Shown piece after piece: positions 35,255-44,983 of a stretch of 64,000 bases of DNA (within the stretch, counting starts at the first letter, position 1; every line of letters begins with the position of its first letter). The notes under the pieces were generated by a model, which had not been told where the DNA came from, ran no database searches, and saw only the letters and a list, made by a program, of their open reading frames with translations. The DNA comes from Enterocloster bolteae (GTDB lineage Bacteria > Bacillota > Clostridia > Lachnospirales > Lachnospiraceae): NCBI RefSeq assembly GCF_002234575.2, contig NZ_CP022464.2, positions 5,456,001 to 5,520,000 of the forward strand, given 5' to 3'. The position numbers were made by a program, and so were the translations under genes.

Positions 35255-37108
35255 TCAAACTGCTCTCGTAGCCTCCGCCAGCCATACTCTCTCATCCTCA
35301 TCCAAATAAGGGCTAATCTTCTCATACACCTGCTCATGGTACCGGTTCAGCAGCTCTACATCCCGCTCAGACATAATCTCCCTGTCAATTACCTCCAAGT
35401 CAATGGGAACGTACGTCAGATACTCAAACCGCAGGAACTGGCCGTATTCATTCTTCTCATCCTCAACACACAAAACCAGATTCTCGGTCCTGATTCCATG
35501 GCTTCCCTCAATATACACACCAGGTTCATCCGATGTAATCATACCCGCTTCCATCACCGCATTGTCCTGGCGCTCCGGAACCATTTTGAAGCGGATTCCA
35601 TTGGGACGTTCATGTACGCTGGACAGGTAGCTCACCCCGTGTCCGGTACCGTGTTCATAGTTAAGCCCCCGTCTCCACAGCGGCTCTCTGGCCGCATAAT
35701 CAAGGCTGAGTCCGCGGCAGCCATGAAGAAACTTCACATCTCCCAGACGCAGCATACTCATAAGCACCAAGGTAAAATGCTCCTTTTCCTCATCAGTCAC
35801 AGGCCCCATGGCAATGGTTCTGGTAATGTCGGTGGTCCCTTCATAATACTGGCCGCCGGAATCAATGAGATACAGTCCCCTGGGCTCCAGAGGGATGCTG
35901 CTCTCCGGTGTGGCAGAGTAATGGCACATGGCTCCATGTGCTCCATATGCGGATATGGTTGCAAAGCTCAGGCCAATGCATCCCTCCTGGTCCATGCGCA
36001 GCTTCCCAAGATAATCCGACACGCTGATTTCGTCCATGGGAATACGCCCCGTATTCTTCTTCAGCCAGTAAATAAACTTGGTCATTGCCACGCCGTCCTT
36101 GATGTGGGCCCGCTTTTCATTCTCTATCTCCACATCATTTTTAACCGCCTTCATGGAAGCAGTGGGATTTATCCTGTCGATCACCTTATTGGACCCGTCA
36201 ATCAGGCGGTATACAGCATAGTTGATACGGCATTTCTCCAGCAGGACTTTCTCGTTTTTAAGCCCCTCCACCATGTCGTATACCCCGTCATAAGGCATCA
36301 CTGTGACGCCTGTCCGTTCCAGATACTCCCTCACGCTTATGCCCTTTTCATCCTCCAGATACGGATAAGCTTTTCCTTCCAGCACACTGCTGTTGACAAA
36401 CAGATACAGTTGGTCCATGGTCACCAGAGCGTACGACAGCACCACGGGATTATACAGAATGTCATTGCCTCTGATATTTAACAGCCACGCTATATCATCC
36501 AGGGAGGTAAGCACGTGAACAGATGCATGTACCTTTTCCATAGCCTCCCTCACATCCGCTATCTTATCCAATGCGCTCTTTCCCGCATACCTCTCATCCA
36601 GAACCCATGCAGGTTCCGCCGACAGCTCAGGGCGTTCCTGCCATATCATGCCTGCCAGGTCTTCCCCGTAGGAAATACGCGCTCCCCGCTCCCTAAGCAT
36701 TTCCTCCAAAGCAAGCCCTTCAGCCGCATTGACTACCCGGCCGTCAAATCCCAGGCATCCGCCCTCAGGCATCTTATCTTCCAGATATGCTCTCAGTGAG
36801 GGGACGCCCTCCTGCCCCATTTTCATCATGGTCACTGTGGAATCCTTTAACTGGGCCGCTGCCTGTACATAGTAACGCCCGTCTACCCAAAGGCATGCTT
36901 CGTCCATTGTAATCAGAGCCGTACCGGCCGAGCCGGTAAATCCGGTCATATATTCCCTGCATTTGAAATGCTCTCCCACATATTCGGATTCGTGGAAATC
37001 TGCCGTGGGTATCATATACGCATCCATGCCCCGCTCCTTCATCAATTTCCGCAATGCATCCAACCTGTCACGAATCACATTCATAACATTTCCATCCTTC
37101 CGTTTCAT
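35255..37108 (-). CDS. Xaa-Pro aminopeptidase, M24B family
   Basis: 617 residues from ATG 37108 (AAAGGAT five bases upstream), in the three-domain XPNPEP1-like layout: two creatinase-like N-terminal domains (~10-300) and a pita-bread catalytic domain. Metal ligands are visible as Asp in LIDSGGQYYEGTTDITRT, His in HGTGHGVS, and two Glu in SDEPGVYIEGSHGIRTENL. No signal peptide. Removes the N-terminal residue from X-Pro peptides in the cytoplasm. It follows lpd on the same strand, with a repeat-rich 165-bp gap. Confidence 0.9.
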   Translation of the reverse strand: MKRKDGNVMNVIRDRLDALRKLMKERGMDAYMIPTADFHESEYVGEHFKCREYMTGFTGSAGTALITMDEACLWVDGRYYVQAAAQLKDSTVTMMKMGQEGVPSLRAYLEDKMPEGGCLGFDGRVVNAAEGLALEEMLRERGARISYGEDLAGMIWQERPELSAEPAWVLDERYAGKSALDKIADVREAMEKVHASVHVLTSLDDIAWLLNIRGNDILYNPVVLSYALVTMDQLYLFVNSSVLEGKAYPYLEDEKGISVREYLERTGVTVMPYDGVYDMVEGLKNEKVLLEKCRINYAVYRLIDGSNKVIDRINPTASMKAVKNDVEIENEKRAHIKDGVAMTKFIYWLKKNTGRIPMDEISVSDYLGKLRMDQEGCIGLSFATISAYGAHGAMCHYSATPESSIPLEPRGLYLIDSGGQYYEGTTDITRTIAMGPVTDEEKEHFTLVLMSMLRLGDVKFLHGCRGLSLDYAAREPLWRRGLNYEHGTGHGVSYLSSVHERPNGIRFKMVPERQDNAVMEAGMITSDEPGVYIEGSHGIRTENLVLCVEDEKNEYGQFLRFEYLTYVPIDLEVIDREIMSERDVELLNRYHEQVYEKISPYLDEDERVWLAEATRAV

Positions 37109-37200
37109 TCTATCCTTTCCTTCTAACCCTTTTCCTTCTAACCATTTTCCTTCTAACCCCTTTTCTTCTAATCCCTATTCCACTACCTCTATTCCACTCC
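37109..37200 (-). repeat. Tandem purine-rich repeats before pepP
   Basis: On the minus strand GGTTAGAAGGAAAA-type units of about 14 bp recur three to four times directly upstream of the start codon, preceded by looser GTGGAATAGGGATT-like units. Each contains AGAAGG, so several Shine-Dalgarno-like sequences lie in a row. Confidence 0.7.
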
Positions 37201-37273
37201 CCCTGTCTCACCAATCCCTATCCCACCAATCCTTCTATCTCAAATCCCCAACTTATCATCCGTCTCCCTGCAC

Positions 37274-38698
37274 TTATTTCTTCCTCATGGCATCCTCTAT
37301 GGCCGCCCCAATACCTTCATTGTACGTAGGCTGTGCCCGCATGGCAAAAGACATTTCCTCTGCGCTCAGTCCGTTGGCTATGGCCGTGGCTATTTCCCCA
37401 ATCATATCAGTAGCCCTGGGGCACATCATCTGTGCTCCCACGATGGTATTTGAATATGCCTCAAATACCAGACGGATAAATCCATTTTCCCCACCGGTTA
37501 TGATGGATTTTCCATTTTCCCTCATGGAAAAATGACCGCAGCGCACCTTCAGCCCCTTTTCCCTGGCAATTTCCTCCGTGATGCCGACAGTGGCAATCTC
37601 CGGGTCCGTATAGATACAGTTTGGCACAATCGGAAGGGACACATACATACCGTTAGGCACTACCTCCAGCTTAATGCTGTGGGGCCTTCCGGCTATCTTT
37701 TCCACCACATATGTACCCTGAGCCGCTGCCACGTGGGCCAGCTGTGTCCTGGCGGACACATCCCCGATGGCGTAGATTCCCCGCTCGCTTGTCTCAAAAT
37801 CGCTGTTTACGGCAATCTTCCCGCCTTCCATCTCCAGAGAAATATCCTTGCCTAAAAGCTTCTCCACATTGGGCCGGCGTCCGATGGCCATGAGTATCTG
37901 GCCTGCCCTCATTTTGATGGGTTCTCCCTCCCCGTTGGGAGTGATGACGCAGCTTAGCCCGCCCTCATCCTCCAATATCTCAGTAACCGTGGCATCACAG
38001 TACACGTCAATACCCTTTTGGCGCAGCTCTTTTTCCAGCTCCGCGGACATCACATCATCCATAGGCGCCATCAGATGCTTCTGCTTCTCCACAATCGTCA
38101 CATGGGAACACAGGTTGTTGAACATGGTGGCAAACTCCACCGCGATAACGCCTCCGCCCATGATTGTCAGCCTGTCAAAATTCCAGCTCTCAGCTGCCAG
38201 CAGCCTGTCGCTGTTCCATACACCCGTAAGGTCCGCGCCGGGAATCCGGCTCATGTAGGGCACTGCGCCTGTAGCTATAATGACAGCATTTCCGCGGAAG
38301 AATTCGCGGCCGCCTTCCTTTAGCTCCACCTCCACGGTCCTGTCCCTGCGAAGCACCGCTGTTCCGTAAACAATTTCCACATTCAGCTTCTCAAAGCCGT
38401 ACTTAATGCCGTCCCTGTATTTGACCACCGCACTTTTCTTATACTTCTGCATTTTCCCAAAATCAAAGGAAATAAAATCCGTGGACACGCCAAATTCATC
38501 GCAGCTCTGCATCATATGAAACATATCAGAGGCGTGAAGCAGCGCCTTGGTTGGAATGCATCCTCTGTTTACGCATGTGCCTCCAATCTTCTTTGCCTCT
38601 ATCACCACAACCTTAAGGCCAAATTCCGCTGCTTTAAGCGCTGCCGTATAGCCCCCTGGCCCGGCTCCTATAATCACTACGTCAAATTCTCTTGCCAT
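37274..38698 (-). CDS. lpdA: Dihydrolipoyl dehydrogenase
   Basis: 474 residues. FAD-binding VVIIGAGPGGYTAALKAAEFG, redox-active disulfide GGTCVNRGCIP, NAD-binding RLTIMGGGVIAVEFATMF, second FAD motif YAIGDVSARTQLAHVAAAQG, and the C-terminal catalytic His/Glu region MRAQPTYNEGIGAAIEDA, where the usual HxHPTxxE has become R-A-Q-P-T-Y-N-E. The loss of the active-site His is unusual for true lipoamide dehydrogenases and may mean a different acceptor. No other 2-oxoacid dehydrogenase or glycine-cleavage gene is in the window. Confidence 0.82.
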   Translation of the reverse strand: MAREFDVVIIGAGPGGYTAALKAAEFGLKVVVIEAKKIGGTCVNRGCIPTKALLHASDMFHMMQSCDEFGVSTDFISFDFGKMQKYKKSAVVKYRDGIKYGFEKLNVEIVYGTAVLRRDRTVEVELKEGGREFFRGNAVIIATGAVPYMSRIPGADLTGVWNSDRLLAAESWNFDRLTIMGGGVIAVEFATMFNNLCSHVTIVEKQKHLMAPMDDVMSAELEKELRQKGIDVYCDATVTEILEDEGGLSCVITPNGEGEPIKMRAGQILMAIGRRPNVEKLLGKDISLEMEGGKIAVNSDFETSERGIYAIGDVSARTQLAHVAAAQGTYVVEKIAGRPHSIKLEVVPNGMYVSLPIVPNCIYTDPEIATVGITEEIAREKGLKVRCGHFSMRENGKSIITGGENGFIRLVFEAYSNTIVGAQMMCPRATDMIGEIATAIANGLSAEEMSFAMRAQPTYNEGIGAAIEDAMRKK

Positions 38699-38800
38699 AC
38701 CCGTTCTCCCTTATGTTCTTATAAATTATTCTTTTAAATTATCATGATTACATTATATTTCAATTAATTTCTTCCAAGCATTTCTTCAAAGAAGGCAAGC

Positions 38801-39601
38801 CTAAATCAGCCCCAAATGCCTGCATGCCTTCCATACCCCATCCCGGTCAATATCATCTGCCACGTAATCCGCCACAGCCTTAAGCTCCTCCACGGAATTG
38901 CCCATGGCAATGCCGATACCTGCCTCACGGACAATTTCATAGTCATTCATGCTGTCTCCAAAGGCCACTGTCTGCTCCAGGCCAATGTCATAGTACTGGC
39001 ACAGCCGTTTCAGCCCCTCTGCCTTGGAAGCCTCCTGCTCCACCACATCCGCCCCCATGTTCCCGGAGAACATAGGAAATTTGAATTCAGGAAAATGGGC
39101 TTCCAGCTCCCTGGCTCCTTCCGGACCGCCGATATAAACCAATGTCCTCACCGGCATATCCAACAATTCCCATCCATCCATGAAATTGCGCTCCGAAACA
39201 CCCCAGCGAAGCCGGTCCATGCGGACCACGCCCTCCGGGTGGATATAATAATCCTTTCCCTCCTGGCTGACGCCCAGGGAAATTCCGTGGGCATCCCCGT
39301 ATTCCAGCAATGCCCGGAGCCTTTCCTTGTCCATCAGATGTTCAAACAGGACATTTCCCTCAGCCACAACCCGCGTTCCGTTCATGTGTATCACCGCGTC
39401 CGGCATAATCATATCCCGGTATACCACACTCATATCATGGTCCATGTTTCTGCCGCTTCCTATGGCAATGACCGAGTCCTTCCGCAGCAATTCCAGTGCT
39501 TTCATGGCGCTGTCCGGAATTTTCCAGGTCTTATGGTCCAGCAGTGTCATATCCAGATCAAAGCTGACAATCCGCTTTTTCTTACTTGGTTTCTGTGTCA
39601 T
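38801..39601 (-). CDS. HAD superfamily (Cof-type) phosphatase
   Basis: 266 residues. Motif I FDLDMTLLD (nucleophile Asp, acid/base Asp), motif II SGR (AIGSGRNMDHD), C2-type cap domain, motif III Lys (EQEASKAEGLKRL) and motif IV VAFGDSMNDYEIVREAG. Cof-type enzymes dephosphorylate sugar phosphates or flavin precursors; substrate not predictable. Confidence 0.88.
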   Translation of the reverse strand: MTQKPSKKKRIVSFDLDMTLLDHKTWKIPDSAMKALELLRKDSVIAIGSGRNMDHDMSVVYRDMIMPDAVIHMNGTRVVAEGNVLFEHLMDKERLRALLEYGDAHGISLGVSQEGKDYYIHPEGVVRMDRLRWGVSERNFMDGWELLDMPVRTLVYIGGPEGARELEAHFPEFKFPMFSGNMGADVVEQEASKAEGLKRLCQYYDIGLEQTVAFGDSMNDYEIVREAGIGIAMGNSVEELKAVADYVADDIDRDGVWKACRHLGLI

Positions 39602-39679
39602 TTTTAAATTCTCCGAATAAATTAAAATTAGGTCTTTTCAAAATGAAAATTATCTGATATAATAATTGAGGTTCGAGAA

Positions 39680-39753
39680 CGGAGTATGGCGTAGCTTGGT
39701 AGCGCGCTCGGCTGGGGGCCGAGAGGTCGCAGGTTCAAATCCTGTTACTCCGA
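39680..39753 (+). tRNA. tRNA-Pro (GGG)
   Basis: Complete cloverleaf of 74 nt: acceptor CGGAGTA pairs with TACTCCG, D-loop TAGCTTGGTAGC, anticodon stem CTCGG/CCGAG around CTGGGGG (anticodon GGG), and T-arm GCAGG-TTCAAAT-CCTGT. Discriminator A; CCA is not encoded. A TATAAT box lies just upstream at about 39656. Confidence 0.95.
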
Positions 39754-39769
39754 TTCACTTGTTATATGT

Positions 39770-39807
39770 CAGAATCCTTATCTTATAAGGATTCTGGCAT
39801 TTTTTTG
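39770..39807 (+). terminator. Terminator of tRNA-Pro
   Basis: Perfect 12-bp stem CAGAATCCTTAT/ATAAGGATTCTG with a 3-nt loop, followed by GCATTTTTTTG. Confidence 0.9.
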
Positions 39808-40466
39808 TACCCTGTACCCGCAGGCTTCCATCTGAATCCAAACCATATCTTAAGAATATCCTCACCCAAACTCCGAGCAAAACATTTCCATATACATCCG
39901 GTGCACAAATTCCTGCGCAATCCTCTGAAAAAAAGCCGTTTTGTCCCGGCGTACTGCCGTACAGCGTTTTCTTTCATCAACGTGATTAACAGCAGCACCG
40001 TGTCCCGATTGATTATACCACGTTCTGCTAAATTATTCCATCCATTTTCTATGAGCGTGAGCGTTGACTCCTGCGCTGACTTCTCATAATCAGGGAATAA
40101 GCATGACCGTTGAAGGATCAGGCTTATTGCTGCCCCGGAAATGGAAATGAATAAACAGGAGGTAATCAAAACACAAGAGGATACTATCAGAATTCCGATA
40201 AAATACAACGATGAACTGAAAAAGATAGTAAGATATGATTTTTAAGCCTTGACAGAATAACAAATATATGAACCTTTTCTTCAAGCATGCCGGTCCTCTC
40301 AATGGATGGACGCAGCTCAATAGAAAATCAGATAATGGGGAAATGTGCTGCCTGACTCAGCAGAAACAAATCCATTCACTCTAAACAGAATCAGAGCTGC
40401 CGCAGCTCAACCCCATGCCGCAGCAGCTCAGATTCCGCTTATATTATGCATTTATTATGCATTCCT
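39808..40466. other. Gene-poor stretch between the tRNA and the DMT exporter
   Basis: Only one minus-strand frame of 141 codons (39783-40208) is open; it starts with a hydrophobic segment, then matches nothing I know, and its end overlaps the tRNA terminator, so it is not called. A repeated CAGCTCA/GCCGCAGC motif occurs at 40390-40435. A tRNA 3' flank like this is a common integration site, but no integrase is present. Confidence 0.4.
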
Positions 40467-41399
40467 TTAATCAGCTATCCTTTTTACCTTTCGCGTCAGC
40501 AATCCGCTCAGCCAATCCTCTCTCTGGATCACGAACACAGACACCAGGATAAGAAGCATCCCTCCCACCTTAGCCATGGTAATCTCCTCGGACAGGAGCA
40601 GGGCGCTTAAGAGGATTCCCACCACCGGATTGATGTAGGCATACGTGGAAACAACAGAGGTTTTCCACCTGCGCAGCAGATACAGATAGGAGGTCAACCC
40701 TACAATGGAATCTGCAATTCCCATATATGCCATGGGAAGAGCGCCGCGCCACGATAACTTCCCCAGGTCAAAATTTCCGGTTAAAACTGCACAGAAAAAA
40801 AACAGGATTGCGGGAATCGCGGACTGGTAAAAAATCTGCACCTGTACGGAGGCGCTAATTGACTGATATTTCAGATAGACGGTTCCCACCGACCACACGA
40901 TATCAGCAAGCAGCAGCAGCGCGATTCCAATAGGGTCGGCGTTTCCGCCGGAAACACTGCCCACCACCACCACAGCGATACCGGCAAAACCTCCGATAAT
41001 CCCCCCAATCCCCACCCAGCTGACGCACAGTTTACGGGCGGCAAGGGAGTCCACCAGCAAAATCGTAATGGGAATCAGGCTGACCATAACCGTGCTTATT
41101 CCCGCATCCACACGCCGGGAGGCGAATAAAAGCAGCACCGTGTTCAAAAAATACATAAGGACACTTCCCACTGCCAGGGTCTTTCCGTCACGTAAGCCGA
41201 CAGCAAGGGACTCATGCCGAAAGCCCACCCACAGCGCCATCAATACAGACGCAATCAGAAAACGCAGGCTGCCGGCAAAAAACGGATGAATTATGCTGGA
41301 GGACAGCTTATTTGCCACGCCGGCCGTCCCCCAGAAAAAACAGATGTTAAAATAGGCGGCAAAGGGAAGCAGCCTGCGCAGAGAAGAATCGCTTTTCAT
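40467..41399 (-). CDS. EamA/DMT-family transporter
   Basis: 310 residues from ATG 41399 (GAGGG eight bases upstream). Ten hydrophobic helices in two EamA repeats; the start LLPFAAYFNICFFWGTAGVANKLSS and the second-repeat end WKTSVVSTYAYINPVVGILLSALLLSEEITMAKVGGMLLILVSVFVI are typical. Probably exports an amino acid or related metabolite. It is 32 bp downstream of the XRE-cupin regulator on the same strand, a pairing common for amino-acid exporters. Confidence 0.88.
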   Translation of the reverse strand: MKSDSSLRRLLPFAAYFNICFFWGTAGVANKLSSSIIHPFFAGSLRFLIASVLMALWVGFRHESLAVGLRDGKTLAVGSVLMYFLNTVLLLFASRRVDAGISTVMVSLIPITILLVDSLAARKLCVSWVGIGGIIGGFAGIAVVVVGSVSGGNADPIGIALLLLADIVWSVGTVYLKYQSISASVQVQIFYQSAIPAILFFFCAVLTGNFDLGKLSWRGALPMAYMGIADSIVGLTSYLYLLRRWKTSVVSTYAYINPVVGILLSALLLSEEITMAKVGGMLLILVSVFVIQREDWLSGLLTRKVKRIAD

Positions 41400-41431
41400 A
41401 TTTGTTCCCTCTAAAACCGCCGAAAGAACCG

Positions 41432-41986
41432 CTAGGTCGTCCACCCCATGGGTGTCATCACGCAGAAACCGATTGCAGGTGTTTCACCTGTATTTATGGT
41501 TCTGTGAGGCATGTTGGGCCTCACCACCAGTGAATCACCGGCATTCAGATGATAACTTGTCTCTCCCAGTACCATATCGGCTTCCCCCTGCAGCAGAATG
41601 ACAATTTCCTCAGATGGGTGAGTCAAAAATTCTTCGGAGTCATGGCCGCCCGGTTCAATCTGAAATTGAATCACCATGGATGACGGTGTGTATTCCGGTG
41701 CTGACATCGGAGAAACAATCTCGTAAAATATCTCACTTTTGGGAAACTTGATAATTGGTCTCTGGTCGCTCTTTACCATGGCAGGATGATGTTCCGACTG
41801 GTCCACCAGCAAATACGGTGAAACCCCCAGAAACTCACTCACTTTGCGGAGAGAGGACAGGGACGGTTCAACCGCTCCGCGTTCCAACTGGGAAATGTAT
41901 CCAATGGAAAGTCCTGTGGCCTCTGCAATATCCTTCAGCGTCAGTTTTTTTTCTTTTCTTAATTTTCTAATTTTTTCTCCAACCAT
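41432..41986 (-). CDS. XRE-family regulator with C-terminal cupin
   Basis: 184 residues from ATG 41986 (GAGG eight bases upstream). Residues 1-60 are a helix-turn-helix (KIRKLRKEKKLTLKDIAEATGLSIGYISQLERGAVEPSLSSLRKVSEFLGVS). Residues ~110-180 are a cupin (HPSEEIVILLQGEADMVLGETSYHLNAGDSLVVRPNMPHRTINTG). Such PuuR-like proteins regulate amine or amino-acid transport and catabolism, fitting the DMT exporter downstream and the YfcC/dipeptidase genes upstream. Confidence 0.88.
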   Translation of the reverse strand: MVGEKIRKLRKEKKLTLKDIAEATGLSIGYISQLERGAVEPSLSSLRKVSEFLGVSPYLLVDQSEHHPAMVKSDQRPIIKFPKSEIFYEIVSPMSAPEYTPSSMVIQFQIEPGGHDSEEFLTHPSEEIVILLQGEADMVLGETSYHLNAGDSLVVRPNMPHRTINTGETPAIGFCVMTPMGWTT

Positions 41987-42227
41987 AATGCAACCTCTAC
42001 TAGAATTCGTTGAGCGACGGCAATTCCCCAAGAACCTGTTATATAAACAAGTATTGTCCCATAGCAAATGCGTCTTTCACAGGCCAGGACAGATAACGTC
42101 TCCACATGCCATAGCTTATCTTACCATATTTCCGAAAACTCCGACAGTATCTGACTGCAAATTTTAGCAAAAAGGATTATCGCTGGAGTCACGTTCTTCT
42201 TTTTAAATAGAAAAACGGAGCTATCAA

Positions 42228-43664
42228 TCATATTCCCATTAAAACGGCTGCTGACAAAATCAGTGCCTGCGCAATATATAGGATGCCGAACAGGGGCATG
42301 AAAAACTTCCACCACTTGTGCATTGGAATTCCGCTGATACCGATGGAAATGGCAAGGGAACATGTGGGCCACAGAATATTGGAGAAACCGTCGCCGAACT
42401 GGAATGCAAGGCAGGTTACCTGCCGGCTGACTCCCAGCAGATCTCCCAGAGGCGCCAGAATCGGAATCACAGTGGCAGCCTGTCCGGTGGAGGAGGGAAT
42501 AAAGAAGTTAATCAATGTCTGCAGAATCAGCATTCCCTGAGCTGCAATGATTGGCGGCATTCCCTGAAGCACCTGGGAGGCGTAAAACACGATTGTATCA
42601 ATGATCATGGCGCCCTGAAGGATGACCAGGATTGCCTTTGCAAAGCCCACAACCAGAGCCCCCATCACAACCGAGGATGCGCCTTCAAGAAATTCTTCAG
42701 CCATCTTGCTTGGTCCCCATCCGCTGACCGTGCCTGCAAATATGCCCATCAGCACAAAGATGCCGGCCAGTTCCGCGTTGCCCCATCCCAATTTCAGAGA
42801 GCCGTAAAAAATGGCTATCAGGGATACGAGGATTTCCAGAAGAATCCACATCTGCTTTTTCGTGGTCTTTGTGTTTATGATTTCCTCACGGTTAAAGTTA
42901 ATATCCAGCTTATCCCCAAGAATCAGACTCTTAGAAGGATTTTTGCTCACTTTCTGTCCATAGTAGAAAATATAAGCAATTCCCAGTGTACTGAAAATCA
43001 CAAAGGATACCACACGGATTCCCATTCCCGAAAAGATGGGAACTCCTGCGATTCCCTGAGATACGGGTACTGAAAACGGATTGAGCGTGGCGGCAGACCA
43101 GCCAATCCCCTTGCCCAGCTCCAGTATGGCAAATCCTGCCAGGGCATCATAGCCCAGCGCCACACCAAGCCCCATAAACACGGGAATCAATCCATTATAC
43201 TCATTCCACATACCAAAGGTCGAAGAAAGTACAGCAAATGTCAGGAAAAAAACCGGGATTACCAGCTTTGCCCTGGACGAGAATCTTCGCAGCAGAGAAC
43301 CGAGAAATGCGTTAAATGCGCCGGTTTTAAGCACCATGCTAAAAGCACCGTTAACAAGGAATATCAGCATGGTTACTTCCGCACCGCTGACAAGGCCCCT
43401 GTGGAGAGAACTCAGAATGGTCACCAGTCCGGCCGGATGTTTTTCCTCAAGGGTGTGGAAGGTGCCGGGAATAACCAGTGTACGGCTTACTCCCTCCACT
43501 TCCACTGTCTGGGTATCAAACTGGCCCGGCGGAACAAACCAGGTACAGACTGCCACAAACAGAATGATAGCGCAGATAATAACATAGACATGCGGTATTT
43601 TAATGGGCTTGCGTGCTGTGGCCGCAGTTCCGCCATTGGTGTGTACATTTTTATTCTTTTGCAT
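42228..43664 (-). CDS. YfcC/DcuC-like membrane carrier
   Basis: 478 residues from ATG 43664, which is eight bases from GGAG; the ATG two codons earlier is too close. About twelve membrane helices. KIPHVYVIICAIILFVAVCTWFVPPGQFD and LINFFIPSSTGQAATVIPILAPLGDLLGVSRQ match the YfcC family of the ion-transporter superfamily. Members are proposed basic amino-acid or peptide antiporters. It is preceded by the M19-like gene (33 bp), so a peptide or amino-acid substrate is likely. Confidence 0.85.
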   Translation of the reverse strand: MQKNKNVHTNGGTAATARKPIKIPHVYVIICAIILFVAVCTWFVPPGQFDTQTVEVEGVSRTLVIPGTFHTLEEKHPAGLVTILSSLHRGLVSGAEVTMLIFLVNGAFSMVLKTGAFNAFLGSLLRRFSSRAKLVIPVFFLTFAVLSSTFGMWNEYNGLIPVFMGLGVALGYDALAGFAILELGKGIGWSAATLNPFSVPVSQGIAGVPIFSGMGIRVVSFVIFSTLGIAYIFYYGQKVSKNPSKSLILGDKLDINFNREEIINTKTTKKQMWILLEILVSLIAIFYGSLKLGWGNAELAGIFVLMGIFAGTVSGWGPSKMAEEFLEGASSVVMGALVVGFAKAILVILQGAMIIDTIVFYASQVLQGMPPIIAAQGMLILQTLINFFIPSSTGQAATVIPILAPLGDLLGVSRQVTCLAFQFGDGFSNILWPTCSLAISIGISGIPMHKWWKFFMPLFGILYIAQALILSAAVLMGI

Positions 43665-43703
43665 ATACATTGCTCCTTAATCGAACATATTCGTTGTGAT
43701 GTG

Positions 43704-44699
43704 TCAGTTCCAATTCGCCCTCAGTACGCGCAGCAGATTTTTGCCGGTCAGTTTTGCAATATCTTCCTCTGAGTAACCACGCCGTTTCATTTCATCTATC
43801 ACGTTTTCCAACTGCCAGCAGCCTTCAAATCCTTTGGCATGGCGTTCATCCGACCGGGTGCCCACGCAGCTGTTATACGCCCCTACCACTGCCGGATAAA
43901 GCACAGCCTGGTCTGCGGTTCCCTTGTCATCCTTATTACCATCCAGGGTATTGTCAGCGCCGAACGACACATGGTCAATACCAATAAGATTGACCACATA
44001 ATCCACATGGTCTACATAATCCTTCACATCCGGACGGCAGCCCTTCTCTTTTTTCCAAATCAGGGGAGCCCAGGGGGAAATTCCCATGACACCGCCGTTT
44101 TCCTTGATAGCAAGCATTTCCTCATCGGTTTTGGTTCGTACGCTGGGTGTGATGTTATAAACACCGGCATGGGTAACGGCAACAGGCTTTTCACTTAGCC
44201 GGATAATATCCATGGTGGTCTTTTTGCCCACATGAGACAGGTCGGCCAGCATGCCCAGACGGTTCATCATCTTAAGGACCCGTTTGCCAAAGTCAGTCAG
44301 TCCGCCGTCCTGAGACTCGCAGCAGCCCGTGCCTATGAAGTTAGCATCATTATAAGTCATCTGGATCACCCGCACTCCCAATTCATAAAAAACGCGGAGC
44401 TGCTCCAGTGAATTCTCGATTGAGTTAGGATTCTGGAACGCTAAAATAAGAGCCTTTTTCCCATCTTCCTTTGCTTTATAGATATCGGCTACAGACTTTG
44501 CAATCATGAGGCCATATTTCGGGTTGTCCAGCATATTGTATATCTTACCAATACTCCTGGTGCTGGCAACATACCCATTCCCCTCCCCGGGAATGGTCAG
44601 AAAAAACGCGTCCATTTTAGAATGCAGTACATCCTCGGTGACACCCGTAAATTCGGTCTCGGTAAACGCGCAACCATCAATGATTAAATCTTCTTTCAT
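43704..44699 (-). CDS. M19 (renal dipeptidase-like) protein lacking the N-terminal HxD motif
   Basis: 331 residues. The barrel is recognisable by NPNSIENSLEQLRVFYELGVRVIQMTYND (bridging Glu), GMLADLSHVGKKTTMDI (metal His), KPVAVTHAGVYNI (metal His) and IDHVSFGADNTLDG. The first metal motif, normally D-G-H-N/x-D, reads IDGCAFTE, so the His-x-Asp pair of dizinc dipeptidases is absent. A subgroup of M19-like proteins associated with amine catabolism shares this loss. Metal content and activity are therefore uncertain. First gene of a likely operon with the YfcC carrier. Confidence 0.82.
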   Translation of the reverse strand: MKEDLIIDGCAFTETEFTGVTEDVLHSKMDAFFLTIPGEGNGYVASTRSIGKIYNMLDNPKYGLMIAKSVADIYKAKEDGKKALILAFQNPNSIENSLEQLRVFYELGVRVIQMTYNDANFIGTGCCESQDGGLTDFGKRVLKMMNRLGMLADLSHVGKKTTMDIIRLSEKPVAVTHAGVYNITPSVRTKTDEEMLAIKENGGVMGISPWAPLIWKKEKGCRPDVKDYVDHVDYVVNLIGIDHVSFGADNTLDGNKDDKGTADQAVLYPAVVGAYNSCVGTRSDERHAKGFEGCWQLENVIDEMKRRGYSEEDIAKLTGKNLLRVLRANWN

Positions 44700-44912
44700 T
44701 TTTTACCTCCACTAAAATTTTATTTAACAAAAGTATAATTCGGTCTTGTTCGCAACCTCATCCAGGCTTTTGTTCATGCCATAAGAGTATCATATATACA
44801 TGTTATTTACAAGACAGTTCTTCCACATAATCACAAATTCTATGACTATATCAATTTTTTATTGTATATTTTGTATACTTTTCACAAGAATTGTTTTTTT
44901 AAGGCTCTCTCC

Positions 44913-44957
44913 TTGACTTTATACTGTCTTGAATATAAAATGAAATAAAATTATAGT
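44913..44957 (+). promoter_or_regulatory. Overlapping promoters of proC
   Basis: TTGACT-N17-TAAAAT (44913-44941) and TTGAAT-N17-TATAGT (44929-44957). The surrounding 44700-44983 is AT-rich and otherwise empty. Confidence 0.55.
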
Positions 44958-44983
44958 ATAATTTCAAAATCGGAGGGAATATT

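Noticed and set aside
39783..40208. 141-codon minus-strand frame beside tRNA-Pro
   Set aside because: Hydrophobic start followed by unrecognised sequence; its end runs into the tRNA terminator; no convincing ribosome binding site.
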